Assembly: GCF_900113445.1 (NCBI RefSeq)
Contig: NZ_FOPJ01000018.1
Location: forward strand, 1-43,719
Length of the DNA: 43,719 nucleotides
Direction of reading: 5' to 3'
Source: Corynebacterium spheniscorum
GTDB taxonomy: Bacteria > Actinomycetota > Actinomycetes > Mycobacteriales > Mycobacteriaceae
This document shows, piece by piece, positions 8,971 to 16,962 of the stretch (within the stretch, counting starts at the first letter, position 1; each line of letters starts with the position of its first letter). The translations under genes were made by a program, and so were the position numbers. Under the pieces are notes generated by a model. That model made no database searches. It was given only the letters and a program-made list of their open reading frames with translations, and had not been told where the DNA came from.

Positions 8971-9249
8971 ATGAAAAAGGATATTCACCCGGATTACCAC
9001 CCGGTGGTCTTCCGCGATGCCGGCACCGGGCACCAGTTCATCACCCGGTCCACCGTCACCTCGGATCGCACCGTGGAGTGGGAAGATGGCAACGAGTACC
9101 CGCTGATCGTCGTTGACGTCACCAGCGAGTCCCACCCCTTCTGGACCGGCGCTCAGCGTGTCATGGACACCGCTGGCCGTGTTGAGAAGTTCCAGCGTCG
9201 TTTCGGCGCTATGGCCCGCCGCAAGAAGAAGACTGAAGGAGGGAAATAA
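8971..9249 (+). CDS. rpmE2: Ribosomal protein L31 type B (zinc-independent)
   Basis: 92-residue L31 of type B, which replaces zinc-binding L31 in the intersubunit bridge. It starts [16 protein letters not shown] and contains [10 protein letters not shown] and RVEKF-x-RRFG, the type B signature, with a basic tail. No cysteine is present. Start ATG 8971 with GAGGG upstream. The rpmF start lies three bases beyond the stop, so the two are co-transcribed. Confidence 0.95.
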   Translation: MKKDIHPDYHPVVFRDAGTGHQFITRSTVTSDRTVEWEDGNEYPLIVVDVTSESHPFWTGAQRVMDTAGRVEKFQRRFGAMARRKKKTEGGK

Positions 9250-9252
9250 AAC

Positions 9253-9426
9253 ATGGCAGTCCCGAAGCGCCGTATGTCCCGCGCAAACACCCGCTCCCGC
9301 CGTTCCCAGTGGAAGGCTGACAACGCCGCCCTCCAAGAAGTGAACATCGACGGCCAGGTCGTGCGCATCCCGCGCCGTCTGGTGAAGGCCGCAAAGCTTG
9401 GCCTGGTTGAGGTTGAACAGTTCTAA
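9253..9426 (+). CDS. rpmF: Ribosomal protein L32, zinc-independent form
   Basis: 57-residue protein read directly from the sequence: [20 protein letters not shown] at the N-terminus, then [14 protein letters not shown] and the end VEVEQF. The MAVPKRR-x-S start is the L32 hallmark. The C-terminal half lacks the CxxC...CxxC zinc ribbon of other L32 proteins. Three bases follow the rpmE2 stop, with GGAGGGAAA before the ATG. A hairpin terminator follows at 9456-9493. Confidence 0.93.
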   Translation: MAVPKRRMSRANTRSRRSQWKADNAALQEVNIDGQVVRIPRRLVKAAKLGLVEVEQF

Positions 9427-9455
9427 TTTGACCCCAGCTTTTTAAGCGCGCTTAC

Positions 9456-9493
9456 CTCTATCCCCCATACCGTGGGGATAGGGGTATTTTTGT
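9456..9493 (+). terminator. Terminator of rpmE2-rpmF
   Basis: Stem CTATCCCC / GGGGATAG (9458-9465 with 9474-9481), extended by weaker pairs on both sides and followed by GGGTATTTTTG. A typical intrinsic terminator 30 bases after rpmF. Confidence 0.85.
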
Positions 9494-9811
9494 GCCCGAC
9501 TAAACACCACAGGCGTTGCCGTGTTGATGCGGTCCGGGGTGAAGGGAAGACCGCTGTAATTTTGAGGGGAAATAATGCGGTTTAGATCATTGAAAAAGGC
9601 TAAGCTGATCGGTCTTGAGCTGCAATAATGCTTGTTTTACGTTTGTGTCTCAGCAAAGTGCAACCTATTTCCAAAGTGTGTGCTCCCTCATAGTTTTAGG
9701 GTAGTGCGAAGGCTGCAATTCTTTGGACTGCTAGGTTTATTAGCAGATTTGTCACGGTAATTATCAAATAATCTCACAGTTTTCTTATGTTGGTCGGCCA
9801 CAATAGAAGGC
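9494..9811. promoter_or_regulatory. AT-rich upstream region of the mprA-type regulator
   Basis: 318 bases with no credible gene, clearly AT-richer than the surroundings (about 9560-9800). It presumably carries the promoter of the two-component operon. CACAATAGAAGG lies immediately before the ATG at 9812, so the transcript may start very close to the start codon. I could not assign a specific operator. Confidence 0.4.
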
Positions 9812-10504
9812 ATGGATATTCTCGTAGTCGACGACGATATCGCTGTGCGCGATTCGCTTCGCCGTTCACTCCAATTCAATGGCTATGAAGTTGGCGTTGC
9901 TTCGGACGGGGATGAGGCTCTTGAACTCATTCGCTCCAGCATTCCGAGACTCGTTATTTTAGATGTGCTCATGGAGCAAATGAACGGTCTTGAAGTTTGT
10001 CGTGAACTCCGCAGTACGGGTTTTGATCGACCGGTTTTGATGCTTACGGTTAGCGGAAATGTGGCGGACCGCGTGGCCGGTTTAGATGCCGGGGCGGATG
10101 ATTACCTTCCTAAACCCTTCGCTTTAGAAGAACTCATGGCCAGGGTGCGTACCTTGCTGCGCCGCTCAGCGATCGATTCCCGGGAAGAGCCCATCAGTAG
10201 CACCTTAGAATTCAGTGACCTATTCATGGATTTGGAATCCCGCGATGTTACTCGTGGAGATCGTCCTCTTCGCTTAACTCGCACTGAGTTCAATTTGCTG
10301 CACCAGTTACTGAGCAACCCGCGTCGGGTTTTAACGCGTCGATATCTATTGCAAGAAGTGTGGGGGTCTGAGTTTCGCGATAGCGGAAATGGCCTAGAGG
10401 TCTATATCGGTTACTTGCGGAAGAAGACAGAAGCCAATGGTGAACCTCGACTTATTCAAACTGTTCGCGGTGTGGGGTATGTGTTGCGAGAAGAGGCTCC
10501 GTAA
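9812..10504 (+). CDS. mprA: MprA-type OmpR-family response regulator
   Basis: 230-residue DNA-binding regulator. The receiver domain (1 to about 118) has the acidic pocket D7-D8-D9, phospho-acceptor D51 (LVILDVLME), T79 and K101 (DDYLPKPF). The winged-helix domain (about 130-228) contains [22 protein letters not shown] and ends VRGVGYVLR. It lies upstream of a histidine kinase, an HtrA protease, moaB2 and mscL. This is the order of the M. tuberculosis mprA-mprB-pepD-moaB2-mscL locus and of cgtR2/cgtS2 in C. glutamicum. It probably responds to envelope stress (inference from orthologues). The residues after T79 (VSG) differ from the common AR. Confidence 0.9.
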   Translation: MDILVVDDDIAVRDSLRRSLQFNGYEVGVASDGDEALELIRSSIPRLVILDVLMEQMNGLEVCRELRSTGFDRPVLMLTVSGNVADRVAGLDAGADDYLPKPFALEELMARVRTLLRRSAIDSREEPISSTLEFSDLFMDLESRDVTRGDRPLRLTRTEFNLLHQLLSNPRRVLTRRYLLQEVWGSEFRDSGNGLEVYIGYLRKKTEANGEPRLIQTVRGVGYVLREEAP

Positions 10505-10741
10505 GCTGTCTTTAGGATATGAAATTAATTATTCCAGCGATGGACGAAAATAAGAAAATGACTTGATGACTGTGGAAGAGCTACTAGGAGGTTCTCATAG
10601 TTTTCTTCAGGTAGGCCATCGCGCTCCTCCCCAGTGAAAGCCACCCCCATACACACCGATGAAACAAACCAGGATCCGAAGGCGCACTAGGCGTACTCAG
10701 CGTGCCCAGAGGTCCTTGTGGTGCGGTGGGAGGTGGCTATT

Positions 10742-12262
10742 ATGAAGCCGCTTTTCTCCACGAAGAATAAACCCGTGCAGATGCGGCAGGGACTTGAAGA
10801 ACAATCTCAACCTGAGAGTTCTCGCTGTCGCCTGCATAACTGTGTGGGCTGTGTACGGCACCGTAGCGCTCGGGCAGCGAGAACCACCTTTATTCTCTTA
10901 GCGATTGGACTATTGGGGGTGATTGTTGGCTCCTATACCATCTTGGCTCAATTGATGGTTCACCAGGCCGAAAGTGTGTTGCTGGAGTACGCAGATTCTT
11001 TAAGTAAAAGAGTCGATAGCAGCATGAGTGCGAAGGCAATAGATGAGGAAGTCTCAAGTTTTAAGCACTACCACCGTGAGGCCAAGGTGTCGGTGATCCC
11101 GGTTGGGACGAACCACCACTTCGGGGATTATCTAGCGGTGGACATTCCTCGTGATTCGGTGCCTAGATCAGGGATGCTGGCGGGGAAGAAAAGCTACCCC
11201 GGGGCTCCGCCGCAATATGGGTTAGCGCGCTCGGAAGATGAGCGCATGTATGTGGTTGTCAGCGCTGATGAGACTGAGTACCTACAAAGCTTGGCTTCGC
11301 TGCGGGTTGTGTTCGGGGTTATTGGTTTGGTGGGGGTAGGGAGTTTGGCGCTGGCGTGGGTGGCGCGTGCAGATGCCTACACCCAAAGCATGAGGTGTTT
11401 GCAGGGGGCCTTGGATCGCATGCACCAGGAACGCATCCTGCGTCAGGTTCCCATTTGTGGTGCGGGTCAGGATAAGCAGGTGGCGCAACTCAGCGAGAGC
11501 ATTAATAGCTTATTAAAAGAGTGCCATCACCATAGCCAACGTTTTGCACACCTGATCGCTGATGCCGGCCATGAGCTGAAAACACCGCTGACCGCCTTGC
11601 GCATCAATATTGAGTTGCTCATGGAACTCAATGCCACGCTGCGAAGCCGCGAGAAGTCCCAAGGGCAGTTGAGTGATGAGGAGACTCGCGAGTTAGAAAA
11701 CAGTATCCGCACCCAGCTAGATGAGCTGACCATGCTCATTAAAGAGGTGGTGGAGGTGTCTTTGCATGACTCCGAAGAAACCCCGCTGGAGATCGTGCAG
11801 CTCGAAGAGGTGGTGCGCAGCGCTTTGGTAAGGGCAAGGCCACGGGCGGAAGCACACCAGGTGAGCTTGGATGTGCATTTGGAGGAATTGCAATTAGAAG
11901 GTAATTCTCGGCTCTTGGAAAGAATGGTGCTGAACCTGATCGACAATGCGGTGAAGTGGTCACCGGAAGGCGAGCAGGTGCATATCACCACCGCGGAGAT
12001 TAATGAGGATACGGCGCTATTGATGGTCTCGGATCATGGTCGGGGGATTCCGGCGGATGATCTGCCATATATTTTTGAGCGATATTATCGAAGCCAGCAC
12101 CAGGAAGGGACAGCAGCAGAGGTTCCGGGTACGGGGTTGGGGCTGCATATCTGCCAGCAGGTGGTGGAGCTTCATGGCGGTAATATTCAGCTGTGGGAAA
12201 CTGATCCGCTGGATGTGGAGCATCCGGGGTTGACGGTGTCAGTGGTGTTGCCGCGCGGGTAG
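10742..12262 (+). CDS. mprB: MprB-type membrane sensor histidine kinase
   Basis: 506-residue kinase paired with the regulator upstream. Layout: cytoplasmic N-terminus, membrane helix about 50-70, external sensor domain about 71-187, second helix about 188-208, a HAMP-like linker, then the kinase core. Motifs: H277 in GHELKTPLT, N box NLIDNAVKWSPEG, G1 DHGRGIP, F box YIFERYYRS and G2 GTGLGLH. Start ATG 10742 has GGGAGG at good spacing; the in-frame GTG at 10718 has none. Odd: just before helix 1 there is a Cys/His cluster, C29-x4-C34-x2-C37-x2-H40 with H32. 237 bases without a gene separate it from mprA. Confidence 0.9.
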   Translation: MKPLFSTKNKPVQMRQGLEEQSQPESSRCRLHNCVGCVRHRSARAARTTFILLAIGLLGVIVGSYTILAQLMVHQAESVLLEYADSLSKRVDSSMSAKAIDEEVSSFKHYHREAKVSVIPVGTNHHFGDYLAVDIPRDSVPRSGMLAGKKSYPGAPPQYGLARSEDERMYVVVSADETEYLQSLASLRVVFGVIGLVGVGSLALAWVARADAYTQSMRCLQGALDRMHQERILRQVPICGAGQDKQVAQLSESINSLLKECHHHSQRFAHLIADAGHELKTPLTALRINIELLMELNATLRSREKSQGQLSDEETRELENSIRTQLDELTMLIKEVVEVSLHDSEETPLEIVQLEEVVRSALVRARPRAEAHQVSLDVHLEELQLEGNSRLLERMVLNLIDNAVKWSPEGEQVHITTAEINEDTALLMVSDHGRGIPADDLPYIFERYYRSQHQEGTAAEVPGTGLGLHICQQVVELHGGNIQLWETDPLDVEHPGLTVSVVLPRG

Positions 12263-12350
12263 TGCGGTTCAGGAAACTCACAGAAACCGTAAATCCTCTT
12301 CGCAGCGGCTGTGCAGTCACTATTAAGAGCAAGGGATAAGAATCAGAGCC

Positions 12351-13661
12351 ATGAAAAATAATGATCCTTCTTCCAATGACAACCAGGGTGGGTATCAGAG
12401 CTTTAGCTCGCCCTATCAGAACCAGGCTTATCCTTATCCTCCTCGCGATGAACAGAAGCAGGAGGGTCTAGCTCAGCCCCTGGGGGAGCCGCAGGGACAG
12501 CCGCAGCTGGATGCCCGATCTCGGGGAATGCAAGCAGAGCAGTACACCATGGAATTGCCGGGGCAGCCGCAGATCGTGAAGCCGCGGAAAGTTGTGGGGT
12601 TGGGTACCGCTCTGAGTTTGGCGCTGGTCGCAGCGCTGGTAGGCGGCGGGGTGTCGGCGGTGGCGGTGAATCAGCTGCAGCCGACGCGATCGCAGTCGGA
12701 GAGCGTGAATTCTTTGGAGGAGGCTCCGCTGGCGCCGGCAGCGCATCGTCCGCAAGGGGATGTAGAGCGGGTGGCTGCGGCGACCTTGCCGGCAGTGGTG
12801 TCGATTCGGGTGGCTGATGAGCGCAGTGTTGATGAGGGCTCGGGTTCGATTATTTCTTCGGATGGCCTGATTTTGACCAATCACCATGTGGTGGCCAATG
12901 CTGCGCAGGGCGCGCGGATGCAGGTGATTTTGAATAATGGGGATGTGCATCCGGCGCAATATATTGCCAGTGATCCTTCCACCGATATTGCGGTGATTAA
13001 GGTGCAGGATGTTCAGGACCTGCCGGTATTAAGTTTTGGTGATTCCTCGGCTTTGAAGGTGGGGCAACAAGTGGTGGCTATTGGGGCGCCCTTGGGGTTG
13101 AGTTCCACGGTGACGACCGGCATTGTGTCGGCTTTGGATCGTCCGGTGCGGGCATCGCAGCAGGGTGGGGAGTCCTCCCTTATTAATGCAGTGCAAACCG
13201 ATGCGGCGATTAACCCGGGTAACTCGGGTGGTCCGTTGGTGGATATGGAAGGTCACCTGGTGGGGATGAACTCGGTGATTGCTTCGCTTAGCCGTGGGGA
13301 GGGGGCGGCTGGTTCGATTGGTTTGGGTTTTGCGATTCCGGCGAATTTTGCCAAGCGGGTGGCGGATCAATTGGTTAAGGATGGCAAGGCCACGCAGCCT
13401 TTGATTGGTGTGCAGGTGGCGCAGCGGGCTCGCGTGCAGGGAGCGTTGATCGCGATGGTGCAAGAAGGTGGACCTGGGGATCAAGCGGGACTGAAGGCTG
13501 GGGAAGTGATTACCCGCGTGAATGATCGCCCCGTGGATAATGCGGATGCCTTGATTGCGACGATTCGTTCCCGCGATTTTGGGGAAACTGTGCGGCTGAC
13601 TTTAGAGAACCCGGATAGTGGGGAGACTCGAGAGGTAGAGGTAACGCTCAGCACAGAGTAG
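12351..13661 (+). CDS. pepD: Membrane-anchored HtrA/PepD-type serine protease
   Basis: 436-residue S1C-family protease with a PDZ domain. Residues 1-80 are Gln/Pro-rich and presumably cytoplasmic. A membrane anchor runs about 82-107. The protease domain (about 137-320) carries the triad H179 (LTNHHVV), D212 (STDIAVIKV) and S292 (NPGNSGGP). A PDZ domain occupies about 335-432 (IGVQVAQRA...GGPGDQAGLKAGEVITRVND). It should act on misfolded proteins outside the membrane. It follows mprAB by 88 bases. In mycobacteria the orthologue PepD is part of the MprAB stress response, so regulation by this two-component system is likely. Confidence 0.92.
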   Translation: MKNNDPSSNDNQGGYQSFSSPYQNQAYPYPPRDEQKQEGLAQPLGEPQGQPQLDARSRGMQAEQYTMELPGQPQIVKPRKVVGLGTALSLALVAALVGGGVSAVAVNQLQPTRSQSESVNSLEEAPLAPAAHRPQGDVERVAAATLPAVVSIRVADERSVDEGSGSIISSDGLILTNHHVVANAAQGARMQVILNNGDVHPAQYIASDPSTDIAVIKVQDVQDLPVLSFGDSSALKVGQQVVAIGAPLGLSSTVTTGIVSALDRPVRASQQGGESSLINAVQTDAAINPGNSGGPLVDMEGHLVGMNSVIASLSRGEGAAGSIGLGFAIPANFAKRVADQLVKDGKATQPLIGVQVAQRARVQGALIAMVQEGGPGDQAGLKAGEVITRVNDRPVDNADALIATIRSRDFGETVRLTLENPDSGETREVEVTLSTE

Positions 13662-13793
13662 ATTTACTGGAAAAGGTGTGGTGCGTGTTGCGCCCTCCAC
13701 CTTTGATTGACTGCAGGACCTCGCATTTTTGAACGCGTGTCTGCGCGCAGATAGCGTGCGGGCACCACCAGACCCTAAGGAGCGCGCCTCGCC

Positions 13794-14354
13794 ATGTTGG
13801 ACTTCGACGCGGAACCGGATCCAGAAATCCTGCTTGCCCAGGAAAAAGAAGAAGCAGCGCGTCGTCGGAAGAGCCCGCGTCGCGCGTTGGTGGTGGTTAT
13901 TGATGACCACGCGGACCCAGACCATAGCGACACTAATCGGCTGCTGACCGAGCTGCTGTGTGAAGCGGGGTTCACTGTTGATGCGGTGCTGACGGTTGCT
14001 TCGCAGCCGGCACCGATCCGCCAATCGATTGAAACAGCTGTGATTGGTGGGGTGGACTTGGTGCTGACTGTTGGTGGCACCGGGGTAGGGGCACGGGATC
14101 ACACCCCGGAAGCTACCCGACCGGTACTAGACCAGCTGGTGCCTGGGGTGGCGCAGGCGCTGCGTTCCTCAGGCTTGGCCTGCGGTGCGGTGGATGCGGC
14201 AGTATCTCGCGGTATTGCTGGGGTTTCCGGCTCCACGGTGGTGGTGAACCTGGCTGGTTCTCGCGCTGCGATTCGTGATGGGATGGCGACCTTGGGGGTT
14301 TTGGTGCACCACCTGATTGATGAGCTGCGTCAATATGAGGTGCGAGGTCAATAA
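13794..14354 (+). CDS. moaB2: MoaB/Mog-family molybdopterin-binding protein (MoaB2-like)
   Basis: 186 residues with the MoCF_biosynth fold. The core has TVGGTGVGARDHTPEATRPV, the molybdopterin-binding loop, and later VSRGIAGVSGSTVVVNL and a final helix. The family adenylates molybdopterin in cofactor synthesis. The first 25 residues are an acidic, charged extension. Start ATG 13794 with AAGGAG 11 bases upstream. In M. tuberculosis the gene at this place is moaB2 (Rv0984). No other molybdenum-cofactor gene lies nearby apart from the MoeA-like glp at 18865, so the true role here is open. Confidence 0.85.
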   Translation: MLDFDAEPDPEILLAQEKEEAARRRKSPRRALVVVIDDHADPDHSDTNRLLTELLCEAGFTVDAVLTVASQPAPIRQSIETAVIGGVDLVLTVGGTGVGARDHTPEATRPVLDQLVPGVAQALRSSGLACGAVDAAVSRGIAGVSGSTVVVNLAGSRAAIRDGMATLGVLVHHLIDELRQYEVRGQ

Positions 14355-14356
14355 CG

Positions 14357-14590
14357 ATGAGTGATGGTGCGAAGCAACGCCGCCGACGCAGAGTAGTGCG
14401 CCCTTCACCTGCGGCGGATATTGACCGCAGTGTGGATTCCGCGGAGAGCTGGATTGACCTTAAGGCGCCTAAGGAAAGCACGAGCGCTGCGGATGATGAG
14501 CGCATTGTGGAATTAGATCCTGAGGCTGAAGATGCTCCTAGCCATGAGCAGTTCTTGGCTGAGGAGATTCCACCGCACCACGGGGGATAG
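14357..14590 (+). CDS. Small charged protein of unknown function
   Basis: 77 residues, starting two bases after the moaB2 stop and so almost certainly co-transcribed with it. The N-terminus is strongly basic (KQRRRRRVVRP) and the rest is acidic (DDERIVELDPEAED). No membrane segment, cysteine or recognisable domain is present. The last codons overlap an inverted repeat (CCGCACC / GGTGCGG, about 14573-14602) that could help end the transcript. Likely a conserved corynebacterial hypothetical; function unknown. Confidence 0.65.
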   Translation: MSDGAKQRRRRRVVRPSPAADIDRSVDSAESWIDLKAPKESTSAADDERIVELDPEAEDAPSHEQFLAEEIPPHHGG

Positions 14591-14812
14591 GGCGACGGTG
14601 CGGCGGGGCAGAAGATCGAGTATCTGTCTGTCCAGGTAGAACAGTCTGGTTGAACTGCGATCTGCTTATCCCTCACCGATGACACCTTTTTGAAAAGCAG
14701 CGAAGTGACGGCGACCTCCAGTGATGGGGTTGGTAACCAACGCAGTAATAATGTCGTGTCACCTTGTTTCCGCTCGTGCTCGATTGGTCCGGACTGTGAC
14801 TGCACAGGAAGG

Positions 14813-15187
14813 TTATCTTGCTGCTAGTTGCGCGATGCGTTGGCGGGAGACTCCGAGCATTTCTGCGGCTTCCTTTTGTGTCATGCCTGTGTCCAGAAGT
14901 TGGCGTACTGCCTCGCTCCTGAGCTTTGCGGCGTGGGCTGCTAGGCTTCGCGCGCGCTTGTCTTCTGCATCGGCTGTGAGAAACGCACTGGCTATACCCT
15001 CATCCAAAACTGGTGTGACGGTAGCTGAGATGTCGTCTTCGTCTAAGTCAAGCCATAATGCGATGATCTCTCGTGCGACAGCTTCGGCATCTTTAAGATG
15101 AGCTGCTTGACCGGTGATGTCATAGTCTGCAACTTTGACGATCCACCAGCGCCCGTCTCGGGCGACGGTAGCGTTGACGTGAATCAT
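14813..15187 (-). CDS. hicB: HicB-type antitoxin with C-terminal helix-turn-helix
   Basis: 124 residues. The N-terminal part (about 1-60) has the HicB pseudo-RNase fold pattern: RDGRWWIVKVADYD, then the Gln/Leu-Asp-Ala helix. The C-terminal part carries a helix-turn-helix (MTQKEAAEMLGVSRQRIAQLAA), which would let it bind and repress its own promoter. It starts 10 bases after the hicA stop, with AAGGAGCGCGCC before the ATG at 15187. The order toxin then antitoxin is common for this family. The pair points against the flanking mprA-locus genes and looks like an insertion between the 77-aa gene and mscL. Confidence 0.82.
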   Translation of the reverse strand: MIHVNATVARDGRWWIVKVADYDITGQAAHLKDAEAVAREIIALWLDLDEDDISATVTPVLDEGIASAFLTADAEDKRARSLAAHAAKLRSEAVRQLLDTGMTQKEAAEMLGVSRQRIAQLAAR

Positions 15188-15197
15188 GGCGCGCTCC

Positions 15198-15404
15198 TTA
15201 TTTCCAGTTGTGCGGGGTATTCGGGACTTTCTTGATGATGTCGGCTACGACTCCTGCGGATATTTCGCGGTGGTGGGGAACGATTAGCCTGCCACCTTCT
15301 GGGCCGATCCAGACTTCGTGACTGCCTTTGCCCTGGCGATGGATGCGCCATCCAGCGGAGCGCAGGAAGGACGCTACCGTCTTGTACTTCTGGGGCTTAA
15401 CCAA
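15198..15404 (-). CDS. hicA: HicA-type mRNA interferase toxin
   Basis: 68 residues with the double-stranded-RNA-binding-like HicA fold. Motifs: VASFLRSAGWRIHRQGKGSHEVW, with H29 as the probable catalytic His in GSHEVW, followed by VPHHREISAGVVADIIKK. The family cleaves mRNA when free of HicB. The start codon is TTG at 15404 with no clear ribosome site, so translation should be weak. A strong hairpin lies directly upstream (15415-15448). The start could also be misplaced, but no ATG or GTG fits better. Confidence 0.82.
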   Translation of the reverse strand: MVKPQKYKTVASFLRSAGWRIHRQGKGSHEVWIGPEGGRLIVPHHREISAGVVADIIKKVPNTPHNWK

Positions 15405-15414
15405 AAGCGTAGGC

Positions 15415-15448
15415 TACCCCGGGCTTGCTAACAAGGCAACCCCGGGGT
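15415..15448. other. GC-rich hairpin just upstream of hicA
   Basis: Arms ACCCCGGGCTTGC and GGCAACCCCGGGGT pair with one mismatch around a short loop. The plus strand continues with GACATTTTTTTGG. It lies about 11 bases before the TTG start of hicA. It could be a terminator facing the plus strand or a HicB operator. The rest of 15449-15678 shows no gene that I would support. Confidence 0.45.
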
Positions 15449-15678
15449 TGACATTTTTTTGGTATGTGGTTGCAGGCGGCGTTCTATCTTGCCGGACGTC
15501 CACAACGCTGTGTCTACGTATAAGTGGTGATATGGACATGTGGTAGACCCCGCGCCCACGAATATCAGTGGCTGCCGGCCACCGGAAGGATTCTTCAACC
15601 AAGACGAGAACACCCCAAGCACACAGCGGGACTTGAAAACCTCCAGTACCGTTTTTGTGTGCCGTGGGGTGTTGGTTA

Positions 15679-16152
15679 CTACTTGATGCCCGGGGCGGGA
15701 GTATCCGGGGTCTCGTAGCTGGGGGTCTGCGGGAGAGCAGCATGAGCGCCGGTGTTCTGGGTCTTGAGCAGGTCGCGAATTTCTTCCAGCAGGTTGGCTT
15801 CTACCGAAGCGGGTTCGGCGTCTTCTTCGCTGACGCCCTTGCGCTTGGCTTGGAGCTCGTTGATGCGGTTCATCGGGGCAACCAGAATGAAGTAGACAAC
15901 GGCGGCAATAATCAGGAAGTTAATCGCGGCGGTAATGATGGCGCCGAGATCCACGAAGGTGGCCTCGTTGCCCTTGCGGATAAAGAATCCGAGACCGGAG
16001 TAATCAGCTCCACCAAAGGAAGCAATAATTGGGTTGACGAGGTGCTCGGTGAAAGCCGTGACAATGGCGGTGAAGGCGGTGCCAATAACTACCGCAACGG
16101 CAAGTTCAACAACATTGCCGCGCAGGATGAAATCTTTGAAGCCTTTAAGCAA
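15679..16152 (-). CDS. mscL: Large-conductance mechanosensitive channel MscL
   Basis: About 157 residues. MscL opens under membrane tension to release solutes on osmotic downshock. The N-terminal amphipathic helix and first membrane segment read LKGFKDFILRGNVVELAVAVVIGTAF. The second membrane segment (AAINFLIIAAVVYFILVAP) is followed by the charged MNRINELQAKRK bundle helix. The C-terminal tail is longer and more acidic/Pro-rich than E. coli MscL. Start: the TTG at 16152 has GGAG six bases upstream and gives the family's usual MLKGF beginning. The upstream TTG at 16164 would swallow that ribosome site. Confidence 0.93.
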   Translation of the reverse strand: MLKGFKDFILRGNVVELAVAVVIGTAFTAIVTAFTEHLVNPIIASFGGADYSGLGFFIRKGNEATFVDLGAIITAAINFLIIAAVVYFILVAPMNRINELQAKRKGVSEEDAEPASVEANLLEEIRDLLKTQNTGAHAALPQTPSYETPDTPAPGIK

Positions 16153-16240
16153 GATAATCTCCAATTGTGAGTGTTAATTCTTTAGGGGCGAAGAAGCACT
16201 CTAGCAAGCAGTACACCTCAGTAGTGTGCTGTACCCCCGA

Positions 16241-16273
16241 GCATTGTGCGGGCATTGCGCGAGCATTGCGGCA
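16241..16273. repeat. Three tandem copies of an 11-base unit
   Basis: gcattgtgcgg, gcattgcgcga and gcattgcggca follow one another without gap between mscL and the SAF-domain gene. Further upstream (about 16207-16232) an inverted repeat GCAGTACAC / GTGTGCTGT can form a hairpin. Function unknown. Confidence 0.5.
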
Positions 16274-16278
16274 GGTAT

Positions 16279-16956
16279 CTAGTCTTTATTGCCAAGAATC
16301 ACGCTTAAAGGCCCGCGGAGGGAAGCCGCTGCCACAGCCTGAGCAGCCTCTTCATCTAAGGCCAATAAAATAGTGCCGGGCTCCGCATTGCTGAGAACCA
16401 CGCGGCCGCCGCGGGCAATCACGCGGGCTGCTGCGGAGTCGGATTGTGGATCTGCAGCGACGACGCTGACCTGATCGCCATGCCTTAATATGCGGGCCAC
16501 ATCGGGGTCAGCTAGGCGTAGTGGCACCAAGGTGTCATTAGGGCCTTCTCCGAGGCGTGGGCTGAGCACCATAATGTCGGTGGCGTATTGCCCGGGATAG
16601 ACGCCACTGACCAATGTTTGGCCTATGAGCTGCTCCGGATCAGCAAGAACCTGGGTGGGCAGAACGCTGCGTGGGTAGTGGCGTTCTTGGAGGTGGCTTT
16701 CTTGGATGACGCTGCCGGCGTGGAGTTCTTGGTTGAAAACGGGGATGGAGATGGTGTCTTCTTCGGCGCTGATGAAGGCAGTATAAAAAGCAAAGCTGAG
16801 GACCACTAGGGCTAAGAGCCGGCGAGTGGCCTGGTGGCGCCGCCACCCCGGGGTGGACCACAGTTGGGCCCAACTGTGGAGACGCCGCGACATGGCTGAC
16901 TGGCGCGGTGGCACGCGCGGGGCTGCTGAGCGTGCCGGGAGCAAAGGAGTGGCCAT
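16279..16956 (-). CDS. SAF-domain membrane protein (RcpC/CpaB-like)
   Basis: 225 residues: a basic N-terminus, one membrane helix about 43-63, then an extracytoplasmic SAF domain (about 70-135: ISIPVFNQELHAGSVIQESHL...LIGQTLVSGVYPGQ) and a C-terminal part resembling RcpC/CpaB. Those proteins help assemble Flp-type pili, but no pilus genes are nearby, so the role may be different here. The gene follows the cyclo-ligase stop by six bases, with AAAGG before the ATG, so the two form an operon. Confidence 0.75.
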   Translation of the reverse strand: MATPLLPARSAAPRVPPRQSAMSRRLHSWAQLWSTPGWRRHQATRRLLALVVLSFAFYTAFISAEEDTISIPVFNQELHAGSVIQESHLQERHYPRSVLPTQVLADPEQLIGQTLVSGVYPGQYATDIMVLSPRLGEGPNDTLVPLRLADPDVARILRHGDQVSVVAADPQSDSAAARVIARGGRVVLSNAEPGTILLALDEEAAQAVAAASLRGPLSVILGNKD

Positions 16957-16962
16957 AGTCCT

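Noticed and set aside
15414..15743. Open minus-strand frame of 109 codons upstream of hicA.
   Set aside because: No ribosome site, Pro/Arg-rich shadow-like composition, and it runs through the hairpin at 15415-15448.
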